From CAVRQM01 sp965246915 (GTDB lineage: Bacteria > Pseudomonadota > Alphaproteobacteria > Acetobacterales > Acetobacteraceae), in the NCBI GenBank assembly GCA_965246915.1, contig CBDFGB010000033.1:1-64000 (forward strand): a stretch of DNA of 64,000 nucleotides, in the 5' to 3' direction. The notes under the pieces were generated by a model, which was not told the DNA's origin, did no database searches, and saw nothing but the letters and a program-made list of their open reading frames with translations. Positions 28,086 through 36,636 of this stretch are shown here, piece by piece. The first letter of the stretch is position 1; the number at the start of each line of letters is the position of its first letter. A program made the position numbers and the translations under genes.

Positions 28086-28530
28086 GCTCGGCCATGAGAT
28101 CGGTGAAGGCCGTGCTGTCGTGGGCCTCGCCCGGCGTCAGCAGGAGCGCGATCGCAAGACCCTCAGCGTTGGTCCGGGCATGGACTTTGGTTGAAAAGCC
28201 ACCGCGCGAGCGGCCAAGAGCCTGGTTTTGATCTTGCGCCGGCGGCACAGTGGTGTGCCCGGATGACTGTGCTGTCGACCATCTGCACGGCATCGTTGCC
28301 GCCGCCCTCTGCAAGAGCTTCAAGCATCAGGTCCCATAGCCCGCCGGCCGTCCAGCGACGGTATTGCCGGTGCACCGAGTTCCAGTTGCCGAGTTCTTCC
28401 GGCAGTCTTGTTTATAAGTCGATCACGAACGAAGAACGCCCACTCTTCGTCGCTCAGAAGGCCTCGGATCACCGCTGATCTCCCGCATTGCTTCGCCGCG
28501 TCGGGGAAATCCCCCTTATGCGCTTTGTCC
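27990..28530 (-). mobile_element. decayed IS5-family (IS427/IS1031-like) transposase fragment
   Basis: Pieces of a DDE transposase are spread over different frames: VIRGLLSDEEWAFF, then LPEELGNWNSVHRQYRRWTA with AVQMVDSTVIRAHH, then GRSRGGFSTKVHARTNAEGL with VVLADKGYDS, and last ARGGTPEI. About 35 residues are missing between WAFF and LPEEL, there are frameshifts, and the C-terminal third is absent. No terminal inverted repeats are recognisable. The element is dead and truncated at its left side, where it joins the unknown protein gene. Confidence 0.8.
28406..28420 (+). repeat. 15-bp direct repeat, copy 1, at the internal deletion of the transposase
   Basis: The sequence GTCTTGTTTATAAGT occurs here and again at 28553-28567, 147 bp apart. 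This copy sits exactly where the transposase has lost its internal segment. Confidence 0.7.
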
Positions 28531-28537
28531 ACGCGAC

Positions 28538-29542
28538 CTAATCTTCACTCTTGTCTTGTTTATAAGTAACAATATTGGTCTTATTGACTGCAATCGGGAC
28601 CACGATAAAGTCCTCAGGACAGTCCGGGTAACAAATGTTCTTGTGTTCTTTGCAGGGCGTGCAAGGAGCGGTGCCTGTACTGCTCTCGAATACCGCTAGC
28701 AGCGAGTCGACCATCAGCCGACACATGCCAGTGTCTACCGTGCTATTCAGGTCGCCCGATTGGATGCCCCTCAAAATCTCTGTAGTGGTACCAAGGCCGA
28801 AGAATTTAGCTGGAAAATCCCATTTCTTACTTAGCAAGTACTCAGTTGTTTTCGTGTCTCCTGCGATCACAGCAAATTCTGACCGACGCCCGTGCATAGT
28901 TGCAAAGTCGCGCAGCACGTTCTCGATCTCGGCCTCGTTACCAAAAGATGGCGCCGTTGTGGTAATATTATAACTGGTCTCTCCAAGAACCTCATTGATA
29001 GATCTCCTGTATGTCTCATCGCTGCTGATTGGAGCAAAATTAAGTAAAAGGACGTCGCTTCCGCCCGGGAGTTGTGATTTGACAGTCTCTCCTTGAATCT
29101 TGCCGATATCCGTCCAATTCAGAGACACCGTTGGTATATTAGGAATGTCATAATATGGACTGAATGCGAGGGCAATCGAATTCTGGCTCTCTCCTCGGAA
29201 CGAGTCGGATAGAACGACATCAGGTGATATGGGCACGACGAGAGCGCCAGGTCCTCGCGCTCGAGAGTGGATCGACAGAAAGTCTTTAACAACTTGAGTC
29301 TGGCCAGAAGCGCTCGCGGAACGGATAAGTTTATACTTATCCTTCAGACTACCGTGCGACGGCAGGCATCTAACTATTTCTTCGCCCAACGCATTTTGGG
29401 GCAGGCTCAAAAGGACATTCTGGCATCGCGCCTCACTGGAAAACGCCAGAAACGCGATCAGTAACGTTACCGCTGCCAGCATGTAGGCGACTTCCGAACT
29501 CAGAGGTTGGCGATCAACCATCGTAGGCACCGGCGTTGCCAT
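28538..29542 (-). CDS. exported protein resembling a type 1 periplasmic binding protein, unknown ligand
   Basis: A 334-residue protein with an N-terminal signal/anchor (MLAAVTLLIAFLAF, then SSEARCQN). The ATG at 29542 is supported by AGGGAG 6 nt upstream. The body has the rhythm of a type 1 periplasmic-binding fold: GALVVPISPDVVL, SEFAVIAGDTKTTEYLLSKK and FFGLGTTTEILRGIQSGDL followed by NSTVDTGMCRLMVDSLLAVF. The last match is close to the hinge/ligand region of sugar-binding proteins. A Cys-rich C-terminal segment (CTPCKEHKNICYPDC) is unusual. Codon use is AT-richer than in neighbours, which suggests transfer. No transporter genes are adjacent, so it may be a sensor-type binding protein. Confidence 0.5.
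   Translation of the reverse strand: MATPVPTMVDRQPLSSEVAYMLAAVTLLIAFLAFSSEARCQNVLLSLPQNALGEEIVRCLPSHGSLKDKYKLIRSASASGQTQVVKDFLSIHSRARGPGALVVPISPDVVLSDSFRGESQNSIALAFSPYYDIPNIPTVSLNWTDIGKIQGETVKSQLPGGSDVLLLNFAPISSDETYRRSINEVLGETSYNITTTAPSFGNEAEIENVLRDFATMHGRRSEFAVIAGDTKTTEYLLSKKWDFPAKFFGLGTTTEILRGIQSGDLNSTVDTGMCRLMVDSLLAVFESSTGTAPCTPCKEHKNICYPDCPEDFIVVPIAVNKTNIVTYKQDKSED
28553..28567 (+). repeat. 15-bp direct repeat, copy 2, at the 3' end of the binding-protein-like gene
   Basis: Same 15 bases as 28406-28420. Here they encode the C-terminal residues TYKQD of the binding-protein-like gene on the minus strand, so this copy is likely the source. Confidence 0.7.
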
Positions 29543-29569
29543 TCCACACTCCCTATCGTGCTGCGGCAT

Positions 29570-29848
29570 AATCTAATAGCCTCTTCGTTGCAGTATCTTT
29601 GTTGCGCAAAGTTCTGAAGTCAAGGAGTTTCGTCGAGGGAAGGTAGCAGCATGCAGCCGCTGCTCGCGCCCGTCCGGCCGATCGGCGAAATGCGTTCACT
29701 GTTGGCAAATTGGCGCTGAGCGAAGGCAGCGAGCCCGTCGTCCTGTAGTTCACGGCATCGAGGTTTTCGGCCTGCCGATGGGGGAAGGCTGCTAAATTGG
29801 GCTAGCCGAAGCTGAGGGCGAATAGCGCGCCGCCAAGGGTGGCCCTGT
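29570..29848. other. non-coding boundary of the AT-rich island
   Basis: Base composition returns from AT-rich to GC-rich across this stretch. No gene, tRNA or attachment-site repeat could be recognised. A short minus-strand frame (29553-29753) shows no family resemblance. Confidence 0.4.
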
Positions 29849-30946
29849 GTGAAATACCGGTGGTCACGCTATCCTCGGCAGATGGCCGCGCCATCAGCTC
29901 TCTTTGCCTTCGCCGCCCTATCCCTCGGCCTGCTCGGTTGCTCGGGTATCGGGCCGTCCCGACTGGGCAACGACCACCTGCAATACGCAAGGGCGATCTC
30001 CGAGGCGCAGAAGCGCCAGATCCTGCTCAACATCGTGCGGTTGCGCTACGGCGACACGCCGACTTTCCTCACCGTCGACCAGGTCATCTCCAGCTACACG
30101 CTCGAGCAGCAGGCCGAACTCGGCCTCAACGTGTATCCAAACGTTCGCTCCGGCAACTACGCCACCGGACTCGCCGGGGCGACCTACAGCGATCACCCGA
30201 CGATCACCTTCTCGCCACTGTCCGGAGAGGACCTGGCGCGCACGTCGATCCAGCCGCCGTCGCCCGCGATCCTCCTGCCGCTGGCTGACAGCGGCCTGCC
30301 GATCGACCTGCTGTTTCGCCTTGGCGTCCAATCGGTCGGCGCGTGGCGGAACACGATCGCCCTGGCCGGCCAAGAGGGCGCCGGCGCGCCCGAATTCTTC
30401 GAGCTCCTGGCCGTGATGCGCCGCCTGCAGGTACGGGGCCTCCTGACGGTTCGTTTCGAGCGCAAGAAGGACGCCAACCACGTCTTCCTGGGAATCGCCA
30501 ACGACCGCGACCCCGCGTGGCAGGCGACCGCCGGGAGGGCGCGCACGCTGCTGGGCATGCCTGTCGGCAGGACCGAGGCGGAAGTGGTCTATGGCCGGGC
30601 CGCGACGGAAGTCCGGCAGATCGCGATCTTGACGCGTCCGATCATCGCCGTTCTCGGACAACTCGGCGCGGAGATCGAGGTCCCTCCCGAGGACGTGGCC
30701 GCCGGTCGCACGATACCGTCAATCTTCCCGGGAGCCGCTCCGATGGAGCCGATCATCAGGATCCACGCTGGCAAGGCGCCGCCGCAATCGGCTTACGTGG
30801 CGGTGGTCTACGGCGACGCGTGGTTCTGGATCGACAACGGCGACTTCAATTCCAAGGTTGGTTACGCCATCTTGCAGTTGCTGATCGCGTTCGTCGAAGG
30901 CAGCAACAACTCCCGCTCGCCGGTGCTGACCATTCCAGCGGGGTGA
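29849..30946 (+). CDS. putative outer-membrane lipoprotein, unknown
   Basis: A 365-residue protein with a lipoprotein signal: a basic n-region (KYRWSRYPRQ), a hydrophobic core and the lipobox LGLLGC with Cys31. The start is taken as GTG 29849 because it supplies the basic n-region; ATG 29882 is possible. The mature part includes QILLNIVRLRYGDTPTFLTV, which I recall from lipoproteins of unknown role in several proteobacteria, and a C-terminal YVAVVYGDAWFWIDNGDFNS. No enzymatic motif. It lies alone between the island and the convergent catabolic operon. Confidence 0.7.
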   Translation: MKYRWSRYPRQMAAPSALFAFAALSLGLLGCSGIGPSRLGNDHLQYARAISEAQKRQILLNIVRLRYGDTPTFLTVDQVISSYTLEQQAELGLNVYPNVRSGNYATGLAGATYSDHPTITFSPLSGEDLARTSIQPPSPAILLPLADSGLPIDLLFRLGVQSVGAWRNTIALAGQEGAGAPEFFELLAVMRRLQVRGLLTVRFERKKDANHVFLGIANDRDPAWQATAGRARTLLGMPVGRTEAEVVYGRAATEVRQIAILTRPIIAVLGQLGAEIEVPPEDVAAGRTIPSIFPGAAPMEPIIRIHAGKAPPQSAYVAVVYGDAWFWIDNGDFNSKVGYAILQLLIAFVEGSNNSRSPVLTIPAG

Positions 30947-32017
30947 TCACTGCGTCGTGCGTGAAATCTCAGCCGCGAGCACCGACGCCTCCGATGCATC
31001 GACATACCCCAGTTGCAAGGCAAAGCGCGCCGCCTCCCCCGGCGCGAGCCGCCGCACATGCCCCTTCCGACGCTCGGCCGAATAGCCTTCCGGATGGCAC
31101 GTGGACGGCAGGGCGAAGGCAGCGACCTGCACGTCCGGGTCGCGCATCAGCCAGCGCACCGTGTGCGGGAATTCCGCCGGGTCATAGGCGATTGCAAACC
31201 CGTCGCCCCGCGGCCGGCGAAGCATCAGCCGCGTGCGGCCGTCCGCGCCCACGCCGAGGCCGCGCACATAGACCACCAGTTCCGGATCCAGCACGAGACC
31301 GTTCGACAGTGTTCGCGTCGACGACGGATCGGCAGCCAGCGCCAGCAGCCTCGCTTCGTACGCTGGATTGCTGGGCACATGGGCCGGGATCGCCGTCCGC
31401 ACGACGATTGCTTCGGACGTGAAGGGTGCGGCCTGGATGATCTCGCCGTCCGCCACGAAGGCGAAGTTGACGTGGCACATATACATCAGGTCCATCGGCT
31501 TGCCGCCTCGGTTCTCGACCTGCATCGCGACGTCGAACAGCGTCGACTCGCGTGCCAGCGTCACCGAGGGCGTCGCGACGTAGTGGTCACCGAAGCCCCG
31601 GACATACCGATAGGACCCGCTGAGCGTGATCGTGTCCGCATCGACCACCAGCGCCGCGTTGTCCATGCCGGCGACCGCGAATTCGCCGTGCAGCGCGTGG
31701 TCGTCGTCCGGCCCCGGGCAGCCGTTGCGCAACAGGCCGCTGTGGAACGCCAGGCACCCATAGGTGTCGACGATGGTCGTGGCCTGTCGGGGCATGTCGA
31801 ACTCACTCCCCATCGCCAGGTCCACACCGTCGAAGGTGGCACTCCAGACGATCTGGCCCATATACGGAAGCACGACGACCTCGCCGCGCGCGTTGCTGAG
31901 CCGCACGGCCTCGACGCCGGTCGCATAACGGAACAGCTCCGCCCGCATGCCCAGCGTTTCGACCAGCACGCTCGGTGTCTCGGAAAACATCGTGCGGGAC
32001 AGCTGAACCGTTGTCAT
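30947..32017 (-). CDS. DUF4432 family protein, aldose-1-epimerase-like
   Basis: A 356-residue protein with the galactose-mutarotase-like beta-sandwich outline: RGEVVVLPYMGQIVWSATFD, CLAFHSGLLRNGCPG, then HALHGEFAVAG and PMDLMYMCHVNFAFV. It fits DUF4432, whose members lie in sugar-catabolic operons and probably interconvert anomers of an aldose or a derivative. It is the last gene of a four-gene minus-strand operon. Its ATG at 32017 overlaps the LysR stop (ATGA). Catalytic His residues are inferred from the HGE and CHVN motifs, not proven. Confidence 0.8.
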   Translation of the reverse strand: MTTVQLSRTMFSETPSVLVETLGMRAELFRYATGVEAVRLSNARGEVVVLPYMGQIVWSATFDGVDLAMGSEFDMPRQATTIVDTYGCLAFHSGLLRNGCPGPDDDHALHGEFAVAGMDNAALVVDADTITLSGSYRYVRGFGDHYVATPSVTLARESTLFDVAMQVENRGGKPMDLMYMCHVNFAFVADGEIIQAAPFTSEAIVVRTAIPAHVPSNPAYEARLLALAADPSSTRTLSNGLVLDPELVVYVRGLGVGADGRTRLMLRRPRGDGFAIAYDPAEFPHTVRWLMRDPDVQVAAFALPSTCHPEGYSAERRKGHVRRLAPGEAARFALQLGYVDASEASVLAAEISRTTQ

Positions 32018-32928
32018 GTCGAATGCCCAAACCTGCCAATCATCCATGTGCGGAACCGCGAAATCGCCGGGTCGGCCAGATCCTCCGGATGCACCGTCAG
32101 AAAATATCCGTATCCCGTCTCCTGCACGGCATCGAACGCCGGCACGAGCCGTCCGGCCGCCATATCGGCGGCAAACAGGTGCCGGTCGAGCAGCGCGACA
32201 CCCTCGCCCGACAGCGCGTATTGCGCGGCGAGGATCGAGGTGTCGAACACCAGCCCGCGCTCTATTTCGGTGGCGATCCCGGCGCTGCGGGTCAGCAACT
32301 GCCACAGCTGGTGGCGCGCCTGGCCCTCGATTTTCACATGCAGCAATTCCGTAGCGTCAAGGAACGTCGCCGGCGAAATGCCTTCGGCCCGCGCGGCCAC
32401 GTCGGGATGGCACAGCGGCAGTAGACGCTCCATCCACAGCAGACTGGCCACCCGCTCGCTCGCATGCGGTTTTGCGTAGATCACTGCGGCGTCGGTGTCG
32501 CGCGTCGCGGTCCCCGTGCCGGACAAGCTCTCGATATCGAGGATCAGGTCCGGATTCTCGGCGCGGAAATCGCGCAGCAAAGGCACGGCCAGCAGGTGCG
32601 CGAAGGTCGGCGGCAACTGTACTCGCAACGTGCGCGGCTGGCCGCCGCCCTCGGTGCGGATCTCGTTCAAGGCCTGCTCGATCCGGTCGAGGCTTTTGCG
32701 CACCACCGGCAGCAGCGCCGCCCCGGCATCCGTCAGCGCGAAGGCGTGCGGGCGGCGGTCGAACAGCGGCGTGCCGAGCAGCCCCTCCAGCGCAATGACG
32801 TGGCGGCTGACGGCACTTTGCGAAACGGACAGTGCCTGTGCCGCGGCGGTGAAACTCATGTGCCGACCGACCATCTCGAAAGCGCGCAGCGCGTTGAGCG
32901 GCAGCCAGCGCCGGTCGAGCATGGTCAT
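32014..32928 (-). CDS. LysR-family transcriptional regulator embedded in a catabolic operon
   Basis: A 304-residue LysR protein. The N-terminal winged helix-turn-helix is clear (LNALRAFEMVGRHMSFTAAA, then LSVSQSAVSRHVIALEGLLG). The effector domain (about 95-300) follows, with the GcvA-like ending GYGYFLTVHPEDLADPAISR. The ATG at 32928 overlaps the preceding stop as TGATG, and the end overlaps the DUF4432 gene. LysR regulators are usually divergent from their targets; here the gene is inside the operon, so it would control its own synthesis with the enzymes. The inducer is presumably the substrate of the neighbouring enzymes. Confidence 0.9.
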   Translation of the reverse strand: MTMLDRRWLPLNALRAFEMVGRHMSFTAAAQALSVSQSAVSRHVIALEGLLGTPLFDRRPHAFALTDAGAALLPVVRKSLDRIEQALNEIRTEGGGQPRTLRVQLPPTFAHLLAVPLLRDFRAENPDLILDIESLSGTGTATRDTDAAVIYAKPHASERVASLLWMERLLPLCHPDVAARAEGISPATFLDATELLHVKIEGQARHQLWQLLTRSAGIATEIERGLVFDTSILAAQYALSGEGVALLDRHLFAADMAAGRLVPAFDAVQETGYGYFLTVHPEDLADPAISRFRTWMIGRFGHST

Positions 32929-34037
32929 CACCCGATCCGCGTCGCCGCCAATCGGTCCTCGTCCAGAACGACGCCGAAACCCGGCGCGTCCGACAGCACG
33001 ATCCATCCCTGCGCATCGGCGACGCAAGGTTCGGCGAGCATGTAGTCGCGTCGCGAAAAGTCCCATTCGGGGGGATCGTAGGGGAACTCCAGATATGGCG
33101 CATCCGAAAGCGCCGCCGTCAGATGCGCGTTGGCGACCAGCCCGAGCCCGTTGCCCCAGGTGTGCGGGGTGAACATCAGCCCGTGCTCCTGGGCCATCAG
33201 CGCCACGCGGCGCAGTCCGGTGATCCCGCCGACCAGCGCCGCGTCCGGCTGCAAAACGTCGAGGCACCCGTCGACGATCAGGTCGCGGAATTCGTAGAGC
33301 TCACGGGTCATCTCGCCGCCGGCCACGCGCACGTCCACCATCTCGCGCAAAGCCTTCATGCCAGCGCGATCCGCGCGAAACAGCGGCTCCTCCATCCAGA
33401 ACGCCGACAGCCGCTCCAACTCGCGCGCCACCCGCACCGCGTCTTTCAGCGACCAGGGCGCGTAGGTGTCCTGCGGCAACCGCCAGCCCTGGTTGCAGTC
33501 TACCATCAATTCGAGCCTGTCGCCGACCCGCGCCCGCACCGCTTCCAGTGCCCGGATATCGTCGCGCCAGTCGCCGCGCTGGAAGCGTATCTTCAGCGCG
33601 GGGAATCCAGCCGCGAGATACTTTTCCGCCGCCTCCGCCATCGCCCCGGGATCGCGCAGCGTGCCGGACGAGGCGTAGGCGCGCACCCGGTCGGACAGGC
33701 CGCCGAGCAGTTTCCAGCAAGGCTGCCCGGTGATTTTCCCGGCCAGATCCCACAGCGCGAGGTCGAGCGGCCAGCATCGCCCATAGTGGAACGACAGGTG
33801 CGAGAGGGTGCGGTAGTGGCGCTCGATCGCCAGCGGATCGCGGCCGACGAACAGATGCTCGTGCCCGGAAAAGCCCAGCATCAGGTCGCCGGAGCCGACG
33901 CCGACCAGCCCCGTATCGGTCTCCACCCGGACGATCGTGGCATCCCAGTGGTGGCGCGGCGCGGAATCCCAGCTGGCCTGGAAGGGCGGATCGAAAGCCA
34001 GGCGGTGATGGCTGACGTCGACGGCGGCGATTTTCAT
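32928..34037 (-). CDS. enolase-superfamily enzyme (mandelate racemase/muconate lactonizing type)
   Basis: A 369-residue enzyme with the capping domain (VETDTGLVGVGSGD) and TIM barrel of the mandelate-racemase subgroup. Active-site elements are Lys149-x-Arg151 (PALKIRF), metal ligands Asp180 (MVDCNQGW), Glu in WMEEPLF and Glu242 (GGEMT), and His292 (FTPHTWGN). The Lys plus His pair fits acid-sugar dehydratases or racemases; the precise acid is unknown. Start at ATG 34037 (MKIAAVDVSHH). It follows the alcohol dehydrogenase by 4 nt, suggesting oxidation followed by dehydration or epimerisation of one substrate. Confidence 0.87.
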   Translation of the reverse strand: MKIAAVDVSHHRLAFDPPFQASWDSAPRHHWDATIVRVETDTGLVGVGSGDLMLGFSGHEHLFVGRDPLAIERHYRTLSHLSFHYGRCWPLDLALWDLAGKITGQPCWKLLGGLSDRVRAYASSGTLRDPGAMAEAAEKYLAAGFPALKIRFQRGDWRDDIRALEAVRARVGDRLELMVDCNQGWRLPQDTYAPWSLKDAVRVARELERLSAFWMEEPLFRADRAGMKALREMVDVRVAGGEMTRELYEFRDLIVDGCLDVLQPDAALVGGITGLRRVALMAQEHGLMFTPHTWGNGLGLVANAHLTAALSDAPYLEFPYDPPEWDFSRRDYMLAEPCVADAQGWIVLSDAPGFGVVLDEDRLAATRIG

Positions 34038-34041
34038 GCGC

Positions 34042-35190
34042 TCAAACCTGCTCCAGAACCGTGCGCGCGAACACCAGCAGTGCGTCGTCCCCCACCGGAC
34101 GGCGATTGGAGTCACGCATCGCGGCATTCTCCGGCCGCGCCATCTGCACCGCGAGTTGTTCCGGCGTCACGTCGAAACCCTCGTCGCCGAGCGGGATTTT
34201 CACGCCCACGCGGCGCAGCAACGCCTCAAACAAGCCGGGAAGCGCGGCAGCGTCGCGCGCTCCGCCCATTGCCTCGGCCGCCGCGCCGAAACGGCAACCG
34301 GAGGGGCCGGCGATGTTCCATGGCAGGGTGGCCAACATCGCGACACCCACCGCGCGGCCATGGTGGATCGGCCGCAGCGAGGCGAGTGCGTGGCCGATAT
34401 TGTGGGCGATCGCCGTGCCCGCGTTGTCGATCCCGATGCCGGCCAGGGCGGCCGCCCACTGAATCGCCGCGCGCGCCTCCAGGTTGTCCGGACGCTCGAC
34501 GGCCGCCGGCAGGAATCTTGCGGCCAGCCGGATTGCCTCGTGACAGAACAGATCGATGCAAAAGTTGGCGCGCGCGTTTGTGCTGGCTTCGATCGCATGC
34601 ACCAGAACGTCGATGCCGGTCGCCGCTGTCATCGGGGTCGGCAACCCGACCGTCAGCACCGGGTCCAGGATGACCCGCGCGGGCTTCAGCTCGTCGCCCC
34701 ATAGCCAGACCTTTGCTCCGCTCGCGTCCGACAGCACGGATGTTCGCGTCGTCTCCGATCCGGTGCCCGATGTCGTGGGCACGCAAATGATCGGCAGCGC
34801 GCCGGGTGGGAACGGGTTGGCGCACAGCGCGTACTGCGTCGCGGACTCAACGGCCGGGGCCACGGCGGCGGCCGCCTTGCCCGCATCCATCGCCGAGCCG
34901 CCGCCGAGCGCCACGACCACTGTCGCACGCTCCCGTCTGGCCAGGGCTGCCGCCGCGTCGACCTGCGCCACGGATGGGTCGCTCTTGATGTCGGAGAACG
35001 TGGCGATCGAAAGACCGGCGGCGCGCAACGACGTCTCCGCCTTGGCGATGATGCCGAACGCGCCGAGGCCCGGATCGGCGACCAGCAGCACGCTCCCGCC
35101 GCCGCCGAGGGCCGCCGCCAGCGCGCCCACCCGGTCGAGCGCACCCTCGCCCTGGCTGATGCCGGGCACCCGGTCGAGCGTGAATGCCAT
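34042..35190 (-). CDS. iron-containing alcohol dehydrogenase
   Basis: A 382-residue group III (Fe-dependent) alcohol dehydrogenase. The NAD-binding signature is VVVALGGGSAMDAGKAAAAV, followed by CVPTTSGTGSETTRTSVLSD. Metal ligands are visible as an Asp and a His in GIDVLVHAIEA, a His in NIGHALASL and a His in IHHGRAVGV. First gene of the minus-strand operon that continues with the enolase-superfamily enzyme, LysR and DUF4432. The substrate is unknown; relatives act on maleylacetate, lactaldehyde or sugar alcohols. It is divergent from the MFS gene, and both promoters should lie in 35191-35387. Confidence 0.88.
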   Translation of the reverse strand: MAFTLDRVPGISQGEGALDRVGALAAALGGGGSVLLVADPGLGAFGIIAKAETSLRAAGLSIATFSDIKSDPSVAQVDAAAALARRERATVVVALGGGSAMDAGKAAAAVAPAVESATQYALCANPFPPGALPIICVPTTSGTGSETTRTSVLSDASGAKVWLWGDELKPARVILDPVLTVGLPTPMTAATGIDVLVHAIEASTNARANFCIDLFCHEAIRLAARFLPAAVERPDNLEARAAIQWAAALAGIGIDNAGTAIAHNIGHALASLRPIHHGRAVGVAMLATLPWNIAGPSGCRFGAAAEAMGGARDAAALPGLFEALLRRVGVKIPLGDEGFDVTPEQLAVQMARPENAAMRDSNRRPVGDDALLVFARTVLEQV

Positions 35191-35387
35191 ATACGCGGCC
35201 TTGTTCAGGAGAACGCCGAGTTTCGCGCAGATTCGCGAATGCTAAAAGCTCGACTCCAGCGGACGCGCGCAGCCGCTGGTTTGCGGAAGGGACGGATCTG
35301 GCACCGTTGATAGCCGACAGCACCACGGCATCCCCACATACCAAAAAACCATGCGGCAGGCTTTCGCGGGCCGGCGCATGATGGGCC

Positions 35388-36617
35388 ATGCCGTTTCGCC
35401 TTGCCCCCATCGCCCCCGTGCTGCTCGGCGTGGCCAGCGCGCAGGCGGCCCTCGGCCTGTCGACGCCGCTCATCGCGCTGCTGCTTGTGCGGGTGGGCGG
35501 CTCGTCGGGTGCGATCGGCGTCGTCGCCTCGGCATACTATGTCGGCTTCCTGGGCGGGGCGCTGACCGCCGACCGTCTGGTGCGCCGGATCGGCCATGTC
35601 CGGACCTTCGCGGTGCTCGGCGCGGTCGCGGCCGACGCGGCCCTGGTCACCGTGTTCCTCAACGATGCGTGGATGGTCGCGGTCAGCCGCCTGCTGGTCG
35701 GCTATGCGACATCCGGGATGTTTCTGGTCGCGGAAAGCTGGCTGAACGACCGCGCCGACACGGAGACGCGCGGCCGTACCTTCGCCGCTTATCTCGTGAT
35801 GTCCTGGGGGCCCGCCGCCGTGGGCCCGCTTCTGCTCAGCGCCATCGCGCCCTCGCCGATCCTGTTCGTGGTCGTCGGCCTGTTCTTCGCGACGTCGGTG
35901 CTGCCGATGGCGCTGACCACGCAGCCCAACCCGGAAGTGCGGGCGCAGGTTCGCATGGGACCGGCGACCCTGTTCCGTATCTCGCCGGTGGGTGCTGCCT
36001 GCGCTTTGGCGTCCGGACTGGTCAACAGCGCCTATTACGCGATGGTGCCGATCTATCTGGGCACGATCGGGCAGGGGGCGTCGGCGATCGGCGCGTTCAC
36101 CTCGGTCGCGATGATCGCCGGTCTCGCGGTGCAGGTGCCGATCGGCATCGCCTCGGACCGGCTGGGCCGCCGGCCGGTGGCGTTGGCCACCATGCTCGTC
36201 GCGTTCGCGTCGGCCCTGGCGCTGCTCGCGGTCGGGGCGGCGCCGCTCTGGGCGCTGGCGGCGATCGGCTTCGTCTATTCCGGCGCGACCGCGCCGCTTT
36301 ATGGCCTCGGTGCCAGCCAGACCAATGACCGTATGAGCCGCGGCGATTATGTCGCCGCGAGCGGTGGCTTGTTGTTCATGTGGTCGCTCGGCTCTTCGGT
36401 CAGCCCGACGCTGGCGGGCGCGGTCATGAGCGTCTCGGGGCCGCGCGGGCTTTTCGCCTATGTCATCGTCATTCTCGGGGCGGTTGCGATCTTCACCGCC
36501 GTGCGCATGCTGCAACGCGCCGAGGTGCCCCGCGACGCTCGCGGCGCGTTCGTCCCGGCGCTGGCGGCCCCGGCCCGCCATGCCGAGTTGACCGCCGGCG
36601 CCGATACGATCCCCTGA
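35388..36617 (+). CDS. MFS transporter
   Basis: A 409-residue inner-membrane protein with about 12 hydrophobic segments. It has the loop 2-3 signature ADRLVRRIGHVRTF and a central repeat ASDRLGRRPVAL, typical of the major facilitator superfamily. The N-terminal half (LLVRVGGSSGAIGVVASAYY, then YATSGMFLVAESWLND) resembles YcaD-type members. Substrate unknown. The dehydrogenase at 36637 follows after 19 nt on the same strand, so it may import a methylated glycine or related amine for that enzyme, by inference only. Confidence 0.88.
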   Translation: MPFRLAPIAPVLLGVASAQAALGLSTPLIALLLVRVGGSSGAIGVVASAYYVGFLGGALTADRLVRRIGHVRTFAVLGAVAADAALVTVFLNDAWMVAVSRLLVGYATSGMFLVAESWLNDRADTETRGRTFAAYLVMSWGPAAVGPLLLSAIAPSPILFVVVGLFFATSVLPMALTTQPNPEVRAQVRMGPATLFRISPVGAACALASGLVNSAYYAMVPIYLGTIGQGASAIGAFTSVAMIAGLAVQVPIGIASDRLGRRPVALATMLVAFASALALLAVGAAPLWALAAIGFVYSGATAPLYGLGASQTNDRMSRGDYVAASGGLLFMWSLGSSVSPTLAGAVMSVSGPRGLFAYVIVILGAVAIFTAVRMLQRAEVPRDARGAFVPALAAPARHAELTAGADTIP

Positions 36618-36636
36618 CACACGGAGAGAGTTTGCG

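Noticed and set aside
35205..36620. Minus-strand frame of about 470 codons opposite the MFS gene
   Set aside because: Arg/His/Asp-rich shadow without domains; the plus-strand transporter is unambiguous.
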